Origin: Salinicoccus roseus
GTDB lineage: Bacteria > Bacillota > Bacilli > Staphylococcales > Salinicoccaceae
NCBI RefSeq assembly: GCF_003814515.1
Contig: NZ_RKQJ01000002.1
Coordinates: forward strand, 1 to 64,000
Length of the DNA stretch: 64,000 bases
Reading direction: 5' to 3'
Shown here piece by piece: positions 41,686 through 52,359 of the stretch (position 1 is the stretch's first letter; each line of letters starts with the position of its first letter). A model generated the notes under the pieces. That model saw only the letters and a list, made by a program, of their open reading frames with translations, had not been told where the DNA came from and searched no databases. Both the position numbers and the translations under genes were made by a program.

Positions 41686-42954
41686 TCAGTCTTCCTCGAC
41701 TTTCTCACGCCAGATTTCTGCGCCCAGATCATCGAGTTTCTTGACGATATCCGTATATCCACGGTCGATATGGTTGACATTGTGTATGGTCGTTATACCT
41801 TCTGCCGTCAAGCCGGAGATCAGCAGACAGGCGCCCGCTCTCAGGTCGCTTGCATAGACATGCGTACCTTTAAGCTGGGACGGGAAGATGAGTGCCGAAC
41901 CACTGGCCTGTTCGATTTTCGCGTCCATCCTCACCAGTTCATCCACATGTCTGAAACGGGCTGGGTAGATGGTTTCGGTGATCTTGCTCACACCGTCAGC
42001 CATGAACAGTAAAGGCGTCAGCGGCTGCTGCAGGTCTGTAGCGAACCCGGGATAAACCTGGGTCTTCACGGAAATCGGCTTATATACATCAGGCTTTGTG
42101 ATCGTAGCAAAATCATCTCCGATTTCAATCTCCACACCAAGTTCCTCAAGTTTTGCAGTGAGTGATTCCATATGGGTCGGAATGATGTTGCGGACCGTGA
42201 ATTTGTCGCCCACAGCCGCTCCGGTAATCATGTAGGTGCCCGCTTCAATGCGGTCGGGGATGATGTTGTGTGTAGTGCCATGCAGCTTTTCGACACCATT
42301 GATCTTAATGGTATCTGTACCGGCACCACGGATATCTGCGCCCATATTGTTCAGTAGGGAAGCGACATCCACTACTTCAGGCTCCTTGGCCACATTCTCG
42401 AGTATGGTCTTCCCTTCGGCGCAGCTTGCTGCAATCATGAGGTTGATGGTGGCACCTACGGAAACGACATCAAAGAAGATCTTGGCACCTTTCAGCTTAT
42501 CCGCCACCAGGTACATCGCGCCATGTTCATTGGTCACCTTCGCACCCAGGGATTCGAACCCTTTGATATGCTGATCTATTGGGCGGGGGCCGAGTGGACA
42601 TCCACCCGGCAGGCCGATGACACATTTCTTGAAGCGTGCCAGCATGGCGCCCATCATATAATAGGATGCACGGAGCGACTGTACTTTCGTGTTCGGAAGC
42701 GGCATGTTCTCTGCATCTTCCGCATTGATTTCAAGCGTCGTGCCGTCGAGTTCAGTTTCTATGTTCAAGTCATTCAGAAGGCTCATCAATGTTTTGACAT
42801 CGGAAATCTCCGGAAGGCCTTCCAATACGACCTTCCCTTCTGAAGCCATCAATGATGCAGGTATGAGTGCCACTGCACTATTTTTGGCCCCGCTGATTTC
42901 AACTTCACCAGACAGCATTCTGCCGCCCCGCACTTTAATTACTTCTTTACCCAT
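41686..42954 (-). CDS. murZ: UDP-N-acetylglucosamine 1-carboxyvinyltransferase, second copy (MurZ/MurAB)
   Basis: A 422-residue MurA paralogue. Catalytic cysteine in [14 protein letters not shown]; start [19 protein letters not shown]. Low-GC Gram-positives commonly have two active copies; this one sits in the rho-tal-fba neighbourhood as in S. aureus murZ/murAB. The two copies here are about 17 kb apart on one strand and clearly diverged. Confidence 0.95.
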   Translation of the reverse strand: MGKEVIKVRGGRMLSGEVEISGAKNSAVALIPASLMASEGKVVLEGLPEISDVKTLMSLLNDLNIETELDGTTLEINAEDAENMPLPNTKVQSLRASYYMMGAMLARFKKCVIGLPGGCPLGPRPIDQHIKGFESLGAKVTNEHGAMYLVADKLKGAKIFFDVVSVGATINLMIAASCAEGKTILENVAKEPEVVDVASLLNNMGADIRGAGTDTIKINGVEKLHGTTHNIIPDRIEAGTYMITGAAVGDKFTVRNIIPTHMESLTAKLEELGVEIEIGDDFATITKPDVYKPISVKTQVYPGFATDLQQPLTPLLFMADGVSKITETIYPARFRHVDELVRMDAKIEQASGSALIFPSQLKGTHVYASDLRAGACLLISGLTAEGITTIHNVNHIDRGYTDIVKKLDDLGAEIWREKVEED

Positions 42955-42981
42955 AATTCTTCTCCTTATATGGCGGACCGC

Positions 42982-43632
42982 CTATTGGTCCTTTATACTG
43001 TTCCAGTCTTCGAGGAACTTGTCGATGCCTTTATCCGTCAAAGGATGCTGCGTCAATTTCTTCAGAACTTTATACGGAATCGTCGCAATGTCCGCACCTG
43101 CCATCGCCGACCCATGGATATGGGACTCGTTCCTGATGGAGGCTGCTATGATCTCCGTGTCGATGCCATGCACAGTGAAGATATGCTTGATGTCTGCGAT
43201 AAGGTCGAGGCCTGTCAATCCGATATCATCCAGTCTTCCGATGAACGGGGACACATAGGTCGCTCCGGCCCGTGCTGCGGTAAGGGCCTGGACAGTATTG
43301 AACACAAGGGTGACATTCGTCTTGATGCCTTCACCGGATAACACTTTAACAGCCTTCATGCCCTCCTCCGTCATTGGAATCTTGACGATGATGTGTTCGT
43401 GGAGCTTGGCGAGTTCCCTGCCTTCTTCGATCATGCCATCCGCTTCAAGGGAGATGACCTCCCCGCTGACCGGACCGCCTACAAGTTCACATATTTCCAC
43501 AAGCCGGTCGTGGAATGAAATGCCTTTTTCCTTTGCAACAAGGGAAGGGTTCGTGGTTACACCTGCAAGCACACCCCACTCATTTATTTCTCTTATTTCG
43601 TCCATATTCGCTGTATCAATAAAATATTTCAT
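42982..43632 (-). CDS. tal: Transaldolase / fructose-6-phosphate aldolase-like enzyme
   Basis: A 216-residue short TIM-barrel enzyme of the FSA/TalC type. Schiff-base lysine in [23 protein letters not shown] and [14 protein letters not shown] are family motifs. The short form in Bacillus acts as transaldolase, and that is the likelier role in the pentose phosphate pathway. The downstream gap to murZ is 28 bp, so they may be cotranscribed. Confidence 0.92.
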   Translation of the reverse strand: MKYFIDTANMDEIREINEWGVLAGVTTNPSLVAKEKGISFHDRLVEICELVGGPVSGEVISLEADGMIEEGRELAKLHEHIIVKIPMTEEGMKAVKVLSGEGIKTNVTLVFNTVQALTAARAGATYVSPFIGRLDDIGLTGLDLIADIKHIFTVHGIDTEIIAASIRNESHIHGSAMAGADIATIPYKVLKKLTQHPLTDKGIDKFLEDWNSIKDQ

Positions 43633-43666
43633 GAATCGATCGCACCTCCGTCTGGGTTATTGTTTC

Positions 43667-43696
43667 ATTATAGGGTAATCACCTTGTAATCGGCAA
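43667..43696 (-). promoter_or_regulatory. tal promoter
   Basis: Minus-strand -35 TTGCCG (43696-43691), 18-bp spacer, -10 TATAAT (43672-43667), about 30 bases before the tal ATG. Confidence 0.55.
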
Positions 43697-43750
43697 TGGT
43701 AATATATACTATCAAACTTTATACATTTTTCGTGGATAAATCAAACAAAA

Positions 43751-43770
43751 GCCACCCCGGCCGGGATGGC
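43751..43770 (-). terminator. Terminator of fba
   Basis: GCCACCCCGG with CCGGGATGGC (43751-43760 and 43761-43770; one mismatch, GGCC centre as loop), followed on the minus strand by TTTTGTTTG. Confidence 0.78.
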
Positions 43771-43779
43771 TTCATCATG

Positions 43780-44637
43780 CTAGGCTCTGTTGGAAGTGCC
43801 AAATTCCTTGATTTTACCCTGAACTGTTTCTTTGATCGCTTCCCTTGCAGGGCCGAGGTATTTTCGTGGATCGTAGACATCAGCATCATTGGCAAGCACT
43901 TCCCTTACCCGCTTCGCAGACGCTATCTGACTTTCGGTGTTCACATTGATTTTGGCTGTACCGAGGGAAATCGCCTTCTGGATATCCTTTGTCGGAATGC
44001 CCGTGCCGCCATGGAGTACCAATGGAATATCCGACTGGTTGCCGATCTCCTCCATTTCCTTGAAGCCGAGGTTCGGCTCGCCCTTATAGGGACCGTGTAC
44101 GGAACCAAGTGCCGGTGCAAGGCAGTCGATGCCTGTGCGCTCCACCAGTTCGCGGCATTCTTCCGGGTCGGCATAGATGACGCCATCCGCAATTACATCA
44201 TCTTCCTGTCCTCCGACCACGCCGAGCTCCGCTTCAACAGAAACGCCTCTCTCATGTGCATACTCGACCACTCTTCTCGTCGTTGCGATGTTGTCTTCGA
44301 AAGGCCCGTGGGAAGCATCGATCATGACCGAAGTGAATCCCGCCCCGATAGCCTCTATGCACTTTTCGTAGCTTGAGCCGTGGTCCAGATGGATCGCCAC
44401 AGGTACTGTAATGTTCATGTCGGACATGAGGCCTTCTATCATTTTGACCACAGTCTTCATGCCGCTCATGTATTTCGCAGCGCCTTCCGAAACGCCCAGG
44501 ATGACTGGTGCATTCTCTTCTTCTGATGCCATGAGGATCGCTTGGGCGAATTCCATGTTGTTCACATTGTATTGTCCGACCGCGTATCCTTCTTTTCTTG
44601 CTTTGTTGAGCATTTCCGTCATTGATACTAAAGGCAT
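43780..44637 (-). CDS. fba: Class II fructose-bisphosphate aldolase
   Basis: A 285-residue zinc aldolase of glycolysis and gluconeogenesis. Zinc ligands in [13 protein letters not shown] and [10 protein letters not shown]; phosphate-site [12 protein letters not shown] at 44637 follows TAGGAGG; an extended -10 TGCTATAAT (complement of 44674-44682) lies 37 bp upstream. Confidence 0.95.
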   Translation of the reverse strand: MPLVSMTEMLNKARKEGYAVGQYNVNNMEFAQAILMASEEENAPVILGVSEGAAKYMSGMKTVVKMIEGLMSDMNITVPVAIHLDHGSSYEKCIEAIGAGFTSVMIDASHGPFEDNIATTRRVVEYAHERGVSVEAELGVVGGQEDDVIADGVIYADPEECRELVERTGIDCLAPALGSVHGPYKGEPNLGFKEMEEIGNQSDIPLVLHGGTGIPTKDIQKAISLGTAKINVNTESQIASAKRVREVLANDADVYDPRKYLGPAREAIKETVQGKIKEFGTSNRA

Positions 44638-44749
44638 TATAAGTTTCCTCCTAAAAGTTCGTTCCTTTACGTGATTATAGCAAAAACATTTAATTCGGGC
44701 CAATGTTTTGGTAACATTGCATTACCATCAAGCCGAATGGAGAGATCAT

Positions 44750-45262
44750 ATGGATAAAATACTGCAGACGCAATTGACAAACATCTACAATCATATAAAC
44801 GCGCAGGAAGAGGAGATAGAAATGGCCGCACGCCTCCTCGCCCAGGCAGTGGGCAGCGAAGGTGAAATCCACCTGCAGACCTTCCATGACTTCAGGGGAA
44901 TTGAACCCTTCCTGCTGACCGGTTCCCTCGCCCTTCCAAAAACAAGATCCTTCGATTCACCGGAAGCAGTGGATGCGCCCGACCGTGTGCTTGTCCTCGC
45001 CAACCAGTTCGATGAAGAGGTCAAGTCATCCATTACAGCGCTTCAGGATGCCGGGAAGGAATTTGTATTGGTCTCCAACTACAATAAGCATGAAGCTGAA
45101 TTGATCGACCACCTTCACCATTATATCGATTTGTCATCCCCGCGTCCCCTCATTCCGACGCCGAATTTCGACAAAATTGTTAACCCTTATATCTCTGCAT
45201 TCCTATACTTCTATGATCATCTGTTTGTCCTTGTCGATGAAATGACGAATGAGGCATATTGA
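44750..45262 (+). CDS. DUF2529 family protein
   Basis: A 170-residue soluble protein with a SIS-like alpha/beta pattern (RVLVLANQFDEEVKSSITALQDAG, then EFVLVSNYN). It matches DUF2529, whose gene sits beside fba and pyrG in staphylococci. No function is known. ATG at 44750 follows GGAGAG. It is divergent from fba and its last 83 bp overlap the 3' end of the convergent P-type ATPase gene. Confidence 0.82.
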   Translation: MDKILQTQLTNIYNHINAQEEEIEMAARLLAQAVGSEGEIHLQTFHDFRGIEPFLLTGSLALPKTRSFDSPEAVDAPDRVLVLANQFDEEVKSSITALQDAGKEFVLVSNYNKHEAELIDHLHHYIDLSSPRPLIPTPNFDKIVNPYISAFLYFYDHLFVLVDEMTNEAY

Positions 45263-47099
45263 ACTCCCTATTGGCGAGCAGCCTCAGCCCATTCAGTATG
45301 ACAAGGATTGTACTGCCTTCATGACCGATGACACCAAGCGGCAGATTGATCAGCTGAAAGAAATTGGAAGCGATCAGCACGAGTATGACTGCAATTGAAA
45401 AGGTCAGGTTCTGTTTGATTACGCCGTCAAGCCGTGAAGAAAGGCGCATCATTTCCGGCAGCCTTGAAAGCTGCTCCTTCATAAGGACGATGTCTGCCGT
45501 TTCGAGCGCTATCCCGGTGCCTTTCCCCATTGCCACGCCGATATCCGCCTGCTTGATGCCCGGAGCGTCATTGACACCATCCCCGACCATCATGACCACA
45601 CCCTTCTCCTTATAGGCATTGATATGATGCACCTTGTCTTCAGGACTCTGGTTTCCGATCGCCTTTTTGAGTCCGATCGATTTTGCAACAGAGTCGGCTG
45701 CCTTCGGGTTGTCCCCGGATACCATGACCGTCTCCTTGCCCATTTCATTGAGCTTCCTGATGACCTCCGCTGCTTCCGGCCGCTCGACATCCTTCAATGC
45801 GATGAGCGCCTTTTTGACCCCATCTTCAATATATACGGTGACCGTATGCCCCGTGTCGAGGAGTTCGGATTTGAAAGGTTCCATGAAATCATCTGCCTCT
45901 GCCTTGACCACCTGGACAAGACGGCCGCCAACACGCCCTTCGACCCCGCGCCCGACCACATCATGGACCTCCTCTGCCTCAAGCCCTTCCTGCTTCGCAT
46001 CTTCAAAATGTCCGCTGATCCTCACAGCCAATGGGTGGTTGCTTAACCGTTCCAAAGCGTACACATTTGCTGCGATCCTTCTGCGGTCCTCACCTTCCTG
46101 CACTTCAAAATGTGTGATGACAGGCTCCCCTTTTGTAAGGGTCCCCGTCTTGTCGAAGAGGACGTAGTCCACATCGTCAAGCTGCTCCATGAATTTGCCA
46201 CCTTTGACCAGCACTCCGTTTTTGGCACTTGTGGAAATGGCAGACAGCGTTGCAGGTGTGATGGATGCCACGACCGCGCACGGCGAAGCGACTACGAGCA
46301 GCACCATCGCCCGGTAGAACGTCTCATTCCAGCTCCAGCCGAAAATATAATGCGGCATGAACATCATGAAGGCAGTCGTGATGAGAACGATCCATACATA
46401 CTTGTTTTCAAACCGGTCGATGAACTGTGCACGCTTGGAAGGCACACTTTCGCTCTCACGTACCATTTCAATCATCCTGTTGAAGATGGTTTCTTCATTA
46501 TCGACCGTCATCCTCACCGACACGACCCCGCCTTCATTTATGGAACCAGTCAGCACGGTGTCATCCGCCTCTTTGGTGACGAGCGCAGACTCCCCCGTCA
46601 GCGACGCCTCATCCACTTCCGTCGCCCCTTCTGTGATGACGCCATCAATCGGGAAAACGTCGCCTCTGCGTACCATGACGACATCTCCGATAGTGAGGTC
46701 TTCAACATCGACAATTTCATATTCCCCGTCGGGGAGCTCCCTGCTGGCGACATTCGGCTTCATCTTGATGAGTGACTGCACTGCATCACGCGTCCTGCCC
46801 TCTGCATAAGCTTCAAGGGTACCGCTCACACTGAAGATGAAGATGAGGATGGCCCCCTCGAACCAATAGCCGATGATGGAAGCACCGGTCGCAGCAATGA
46901 TCATCAGCAGTTCAACATTCAATTTCTTCTCATTTACGGTCTTTGTAATGCCTTCCCTCGCCTGGAACCAGCCACCGATGATGAAGGCCAGTACAAAGAC
47001 TGCCGGATACCATGTGATATCAGTGAAGCGTTGAATGTAGAATCCCAGTCCAATCAGTATGCCCGAAATGACTGTAAAGTATAATTGGAGTTTCTTCAT
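45180..47099 (-). CDS. P1B-4-type heavy-metal efflux ATPase (PfeT/CoaT-like)
   Basis: A 639-residue metal-transporting P-type ATPase without an N-terminal metal-binding domain. Phosphorylation motif DKTGTLTKG, TGES actuator loop, and GDGVNDAPG are present. Transmembrane metal-site motifs SPC (ASPCAVVAS) and HEGST (GVIGHEGSTILV) define class P1B-4, which exports Fe2+, Co2+ or Zn2+ (B. subtilis PfeT, Listeria FrvA, CtpD). A 24-residue polar tail follows the last helix. ATG at 47099 is chosen from GGGAGGGAAGGAT. A Fur-like box upstream favours iron efflux, which is inference. Confidence 0.88.
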   Translation of the reverse strand: MKKLQLYFTVISGILIGLGFYIQRFTDITWYPAVFVLAFIIGGWFQAREGITKTVNEKKLNVELLMIIAATGASIIGYWFEGAILIFIFSVSGTLEAYAEGRTRDAVQSLIKMKPNVASRELPDGEYEIVDVEDLTIGDVVMVRRGDVFPIDGVITEGATEVDEASLTGESALVTKEADDTVLTGSINEGGVVSVRMTVDNEETIFNRMIEMVRESESVPSKRAQFIDRFENKYVWIVLITTAFMMFMPHYIFGWSWNETFYRAMVLLVVASPCAVVASITPATLSAISTSAKNGVLVKGGKFMEQLDDVDYVLFDKTGTLTKGEPVITHFEVQEGEDRRRIAANVYALERLSNHPLAVRISGHFEDAKQEGLEAEEVHDVVGRGVEGRVGGRLVQVVKAEADDFMEPFKSELLDTGHTVTVYIEDGVKKALIALKDVERPEAAEVIRKLNEMGKETVMVSGDNPKAADSVAKSIGLKKAIGNQSPEDKVHHINAYKEKGVVMMVGDGVNDAPGIKQADIGVAMGKGTGIALETADIVLMKEQLSRLPEMMRLSSRLDGVIKQNLTFSIAVILVLIASNFFQLINLPLGVIGHEGSTILVILNGLRLLANREFNMPHSSFHRQGQTDDHRSIGMQRYKG

Positions 47100-47130
47100 A
47101 TCCTTCCCTCCCGCATCTTTCCTCACTTCC

Positions 47131-47159
47131 ATTATACTTGGTTATCCGTCAATATATGA
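47131..47159 (-). promoter_or_regulatory. Promoter of the P1B-4 ATPase gene
   Basis: Minus-strand -10 TATAAT (47136-47131) with a weak -35 TTCATA (47160-47155, spacer 18). The start point near 47124 leaves a 25-base leader. Confidence 0.5.
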
Positions 47160-47197
47160 ATAAAATTACAATTCCTTTTTGAAACTTCTGTGGATGA

Positions 47198-47212
47198 TGA
47201 CAATGATTATCG
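47198..47212. promoter_or_regulatory. Fur-type box upstream of the metal ATPase
   Basis: TGACAATGATTATCG matches the 7-1-7 Fur box TGATAATnATTATCA at 12 of 14 fixed positions. It lies about 80 bases upstream of the predicted start point, a place suited to activation rather than repression. In B. subtilis and Listeria, Fur activates P1B-4 iron exporters. Between pyrG and this gene there is no other candidate target. Confidence 0.6.
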
Positions 47213-47232
47213 TTATGGATCGGCAACCCAAA

Positions 47233-47269
47233 AAAGGCCATCCGGGCACTAATTGCCCGGATGGCCTTT
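47233..47269 (-). terminator. Terminator of pyrG
   Basis: A perfect 16-bp stem (47233-47248 with 47254-47269), loop of 5, followed by a U-run on the minus strand (complement of 47230-47236). It lies 7 bp after the pyrG stop. Confidence 0.92.
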
Positions 47270-47275
47270 AAAATT

Positions 47276-49077
<1,802 letters not shown>

Positions 49078-49092
49078 CTGGAAGTTGCAGTC

Positions 49093-49635
49093 CTAGAGAT
49101 CAGGTTTATCCTCGTAGCTGTCCTCAAGTTCGTCTGTATCGTCATATTCGACATTTTCACCGATGGTTTCGTCCACCGAGTCGTCGAGGTCATCTTCTGT
49201 TTCAACTTCAGCTCCGTTGATTGGGGTATCGAGATTCTCCACATCGGATTCTACAAGTTCCTTGTCCTGGTCGAATGCATCACTCACACTGTCATCCTCA
49301 TCCTCTGCAATCTGCGGCTCCTCATCTTCTACAGCAAGCTCGATCTTATGGATTGTAGGGGCGATCTTGTCGGAAATGTCATCGATGGAATACCAGTCTC
49401 TCAGACCCCAGACACCATCTCCTGTACTCAGGAACCTGCCATCCGTATTGAGGTCAGTATAGAACTGCAGCACACGATTTTCGATTTCCTCATCGGAGTA
49501 CCCACCGATTTCCTTGAACTTATCGATGATGTCATACAGGTTCGCCTCTTTGCCGGCATCCTGCAGATACATATATGACATTTCGATGAAGGAGTTTTCG
49601 TCCATCATCTCTTTGGAGTATTCGTCCAGTCTCAT
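49093..49635 (-). CDS. rpoE: RNA polymerase delta subunit
   Basis: A 180-residue delta subunit. The globular HARE-HTH N-terminal domain (about 1-90: [36 protein letters not shown]) is followed by a long disordered D/E-rich tail that competes with nucleic acids and speeds RNA polymerase recycling. An ATG three codons upstream lies directly on the AAAGG ribosome site; ATG at 49635 is spaced better and preferred. Confidence 0.94.
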   Translation of the reverse strand: MRLDEYSKEMMDENSFIEMSYMYLQDAGKEANLYDIIDKFKEIGGYSDEEIENRVLQFYTDLNTDGRFLSTGDGVWGLRDWYSIDDISDKIAPTIHKIELAVEDEEPQIAEDEDDSVSDAFDQDKELVESDVENLDTPINGAEVETEDDLDDSVDETIGENVEYDDTDELEDSYEDKPDL

Positions 49636-49707
49636 TTCATTCATCCTTTCCAGTCTGGAATATCAAGGGATATCATACAGCGAAAATCCGTATGAATCAA
49701 GCACTAA

Positions 49708-50547
49708 TTAATAGTTTATATACTTCATGAACCTTTTCTTCCCGTCCACGTCTTCAAGCCTGACAAAGCCGACCCTTTCAAACAGGCGCGTCTTCCGTTC
49801 TGCATCATCCGTGTACACCATCAGCTGCCCCGCGTCCGGAAGCGCGCGCCTCAGGAATGTGCCAAGCTGCCTCAAGGCGCTGGATGCGACCCCGCGGTCC
49901 CGCTCCGCCTCCTCGACATGCAGATGGGAAATATGCAGCACTTCTCCATTGAGCACACCCTCGATATGACCGATCTGCTTTTTCTGGTTGAGCACGATGT
50001 CGACTTTGATGTCCGGGATGTCCACGGTCTCATCCAGCTTCAATTTGATGTTATGGACATACTTCTGATCAAGGTCCAGATAGTATAGGCGCTCCTTGCC
50101 GATCGGCCCGTCTTCCTTGGTGGCGGTGTGGGCAAAGCCGGCTCGCTCATACAAGTTCCAGGCACCCTGATTTTCTGCATCCACTACCAGGTACAGATGG
50201 TCGAAATTCGAGAAATGCTCCTGTACGAACAGCGGCAGGGACATCGCGACCCTGGTGCCGTACCCTCTGCCCTGGAACGCTTCATTGATCGAGAGCGAAC
50301 GGATGTACACCACTTCATGGGGAGTCGCATACCCCTCATGCTGATAATGTTTATGAAGTACGAAAAAACCGACGGTTTCGCCTGTTTCGTTCAACACGAC
50401 ACAAGGTGTACGGTCAGAGTCTTCAATCGCATCATCGAGTACATCCACAGGAAGGCTTGAATATATCTGCTGCTGCTCACTCAGCCTGAAAGCAGCGAGA
50501 CTCGGTCTGTCCTCTTCTATAAATGGCCGGATATGTATATCACTCAT
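49708..50547 (-). CDS. Tandem GNAT-family N-acetyltransferase
   Basis: A 279-residue protein with two GNAT-like halves. The N-terminal half (about 1-150) has a clear acetyl-CoA site in INEAFQGRGYGTRVAMSL and ENQGAWNLYERAGF. The C-terminal half (about 165-279) has the weaker HVEEAERDRGVASSALRQL and RKTRLFERVGFVRLEDV. The first half probably catalyses acetyl transfer; the substrate is not evident. ATG follows AAAGGAG. It stands alone on the minus strand, divergent from the osmolyte transporter. Confidence 0.85.
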   Translation of the reverse strand: MSDIHIRPFIEEDRPSLAAFRLSEQQQIYSSLPVDVLDDAIEDSDRTPCVVLNETGETVGFFVLHKHYQHEGYATPHEVVYIRSLSINEAFQGRGYGTRVAMSLPLFVQEHFSNFDHLYLVVDAENQGAWNLYERAGFAHTATKEDGPIGKERLYYLDLDQKYVHNIKLKLDETVDIPDIKVDIVLNQKKQIGHIEGVLNGEVLHISHLHVEEAERDRGVASSALRQLGTFLRRALPDAGQLMVYTDDAERKTRLFERVGFVRLEDVDGKKRFMKYINY

Positions 50548-50648
50548 TAGCCTGAACTCCTTTTGACATGTATTATCGTTTTGTTATGATACATACTATA
50601 CCCTTTCAAGTATAAAATAGTCAGCTTGATATTCAACACCTTTGCAGT

Positions 50649-50673
50649 GTTTAATATGATAAAGTTGGGGTAG
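50649..50673 (+). promoter_or_regulatory. Sigma-B-type promoter of the BCCT transporter
   Basis: GTTTAA (50649-50654), 13-bp spacer, GGGTAG (50668-50673): one mismatch from the sigma-B consensus GTTTAA-N12-15-GGGTAT. The predicted start is about 28 bases before the TTG start codon. B. subtilis opuD, the related gene, is also under sigma-B. Confidence 0.75.
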
Positions 50674-50707
50674 ATTAAATTACAATTTAATTCTAGGGGG
50701 AAAAATT

Positions 50708-52285
50708 TTGGACAACGACAATTTGGATAAGTCATCCAATAACAAAGGGGAAGAAAGGCAGAAGTCCATTCTGGGTCTCGTCTTCTGGGTCTCAGCTACT
50801 GTCATCGTAATTGCAGCACTCGTTGCAACAATCATCCCTGACCGGTTCTTGATCGCTTCGGAGTCGGTGTATGGATGGATTTCGGAATACTTCAGCTGGT
50901 TCTTCATGCTTGCTGTATTCGGTTTTGCTGTATTTCTAATTTTTCTTGCACTTTCACCTTACGGACGCATCAAGCTCGGTGGTGACCAATCGAAACCCGA
51001 GTTCTCATTCCGCTCATGGATCGGCATGCTGTTTTCTGCAGGCCTCGGTGTAGGTCTCGTATTCTTCGGTGTCGCGGAACCGATGAGCCACTTCATGATA
51101 TCTCCATTTCCTGGAGGGGAGACGGAGACTGTCGAGGCTGCCCGTATGGCCATGGGCTATTCGTTCTTCCACTGGGGCATTTCCCAATGGTCGATATTCG
51201 GTGTCGCCGGTCTGGCCATCGGATACAACCAATACCGGAAGAAGAAGGATGGCCTGGTTTCAACATCCCTTGAGCCTCTTCTTGGAGAGAATTATAACCA
51301 GAAGGCGAGGAAGTCCATCGACATCCTTGCAGTCATCGCTACCGTAACCGGCATGGCGACATCTGTAGGTCTCGGCATCATGCAGATGGACGGCGGCCTC
51401 AATATTGCATTCGGCGTCCCTTCCGGCGCACTCACGCAAATCATACTTACAGCACTGATGACCGGGCTCTTCATCCTTTCCACTACAACAGGACTGAAGC
51501 GCGGCATCAAATGGCTGAGCAACCTGAACATGCTGCTTGCTGCAGTCATCACCATCTTCGTCATGGCTGTGGGACCGTTCACATTCATCATGGAAAGCAT
51601 CATCGTCGGTCTTGGGGACTACCTTTCAAACTATGTTGGATACTCCCTGCGCATGCAGCCATATACCGGCGAAGTCTGGGTTCAGGAATGGACAGTATTC
51701 TACTGGGCATGGGTCATCGCATGGAGCCCATTCATCGGCTCATTTGTAGCCCGTGTATCCAAAGGACGTTCCATACGTGAATACGTAATGGGCATTCTGA
51801 TCATCCCGCCGATGCTCTCCTTCCTATGGATTGGAGCCCTTGGGGGTACGGCAATCTATTCCGACCTCTTCAATGGCACCAACATCGGGGAACTCGTACT
51901 TGAGGATAATACAGCTGCCCTATTTGCACTGTTTGACCAGCTGCCGATGACGCAGATCTTCTCAGCACTCTCAATCCTGCTCATCTTCACATTCCTGGTC
52001 ACATCAGCAGACTCGGCAACCTTCATCGTGGCCGGCATGACATCAGGCAACACGGACTCGCCAAGCACCAGACTTAAGATCATCTGGGGTGTACTCCTTG
52101 GAACACTTACAGTCACACTCATCATCGCCGGCGGTCTGACGAGCCTGCAGGCAGCATCACTGCTGGCTGGTCTGCCTTTTGGTGCCGTCCTCATAGCGAT
52201 GATCATCTCCGTCTCGAAATCATTGAGGCGTGAACCGAATGATTCCATGAAACGCCGTCAGCGCAGAGATCGCAGAAAAGCTTAA
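50708..52285 (+). CDS. opuD: BCCT-family osmolyte transporter (OpuD-like glycine betaine transporter)
   Basis: A 525-residue membrane protein with twelve hydrophobic helices and charged ends. The BCCT substrate-site region is seen as FYWAWVIAWSPFIGSFVARV followed by SKGRSIREYV, and the first-helix glycine stretch as SAGLGVGLVFFGVAEPMSHF. It takes up glycine betaine or similar solutes with Na+ or H+ under osmotic stress; the exact substrate is inferred. Start is TTG at 50708 with a strong AGGGGG site; rodA starts with the same TTG-GAC-AAC. C-terminal tail is K/R-rich. Confidence 0.9.
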   Translation: MDNDNLDKSSNNKGEERQKSILGLVFWVSATVIVIAALVATIIPDRFLIASESVYGWISEYFSWFFMLAVFGFAVFLIFLALSPYGRIKLGGDQSKPEFSFRSWIGMLFSAGLGVGLVFFGVAEPMSHFMISPFPGGETETVEAARMAMGYSFFHWGISQWSIFGVAGLAIGYNQYRKKKDGLVSTSLEPLLGENYNQKARKSIDILAVIATVTGMATSVGLGIMQMDGGLNIAFGVPSGALTQIILTALMTGLFILSTTTGLKRGIKWLSNLNMLLAAVITIFVMAVGPFTFIMESIIVGLGDYLSNYVGYSLRMQPYTGEVWVQEWTVFYWAWVIAWSPFIGSFVARVSKGRSIREYVMGILIIPPMLSFLWIGALGGTAIYSDLFNGTNIGELVLEDNTAALFALFDQLPMTQIFSALSILLIFTFLVTSADSATFIVAGMTSGNTDSPSTRLKIIWGVLLGTLTVTLIIAGGLTSLQAASLLAGLPFGAVLIAMIISVSKSLRREPNDSMKRRQRRDRRKA

Positions 52286-52294
52286 AATTAAATA

Positions 52295-52323
52295 TTACTA
52301 ATAAAGAATGTCATTGGTATAAT
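52295..52323 (+). promoter_or_regulatory. Possible coaW promoter nested in the upstream terminator
   Basis: -10 TATAAT (52318-52323) lies entirely in the loop of the opuD terminator, with a weak -35 TTACTA (52295-52300) at 17 bp. The transcript would start near 52330, inside the 3' arm, and so would not carry the hairpin. Confidence 0.45.
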
Positions 52324-52342
52324 GGAGCCAATGACATTCTTT
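52303..52342 (+). terminator. Terminator of the BCCT transporter gene
   Basis: A perfect 15-bp stem (52303-52317 with 52328-52342), 10-nt loop TATAATGGAG, followed by TTTTTA-like T-run (52340-52344). Confidence 0.88.
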
Positions 52343-52359
52343 TTATGTGGAGGCAATTT

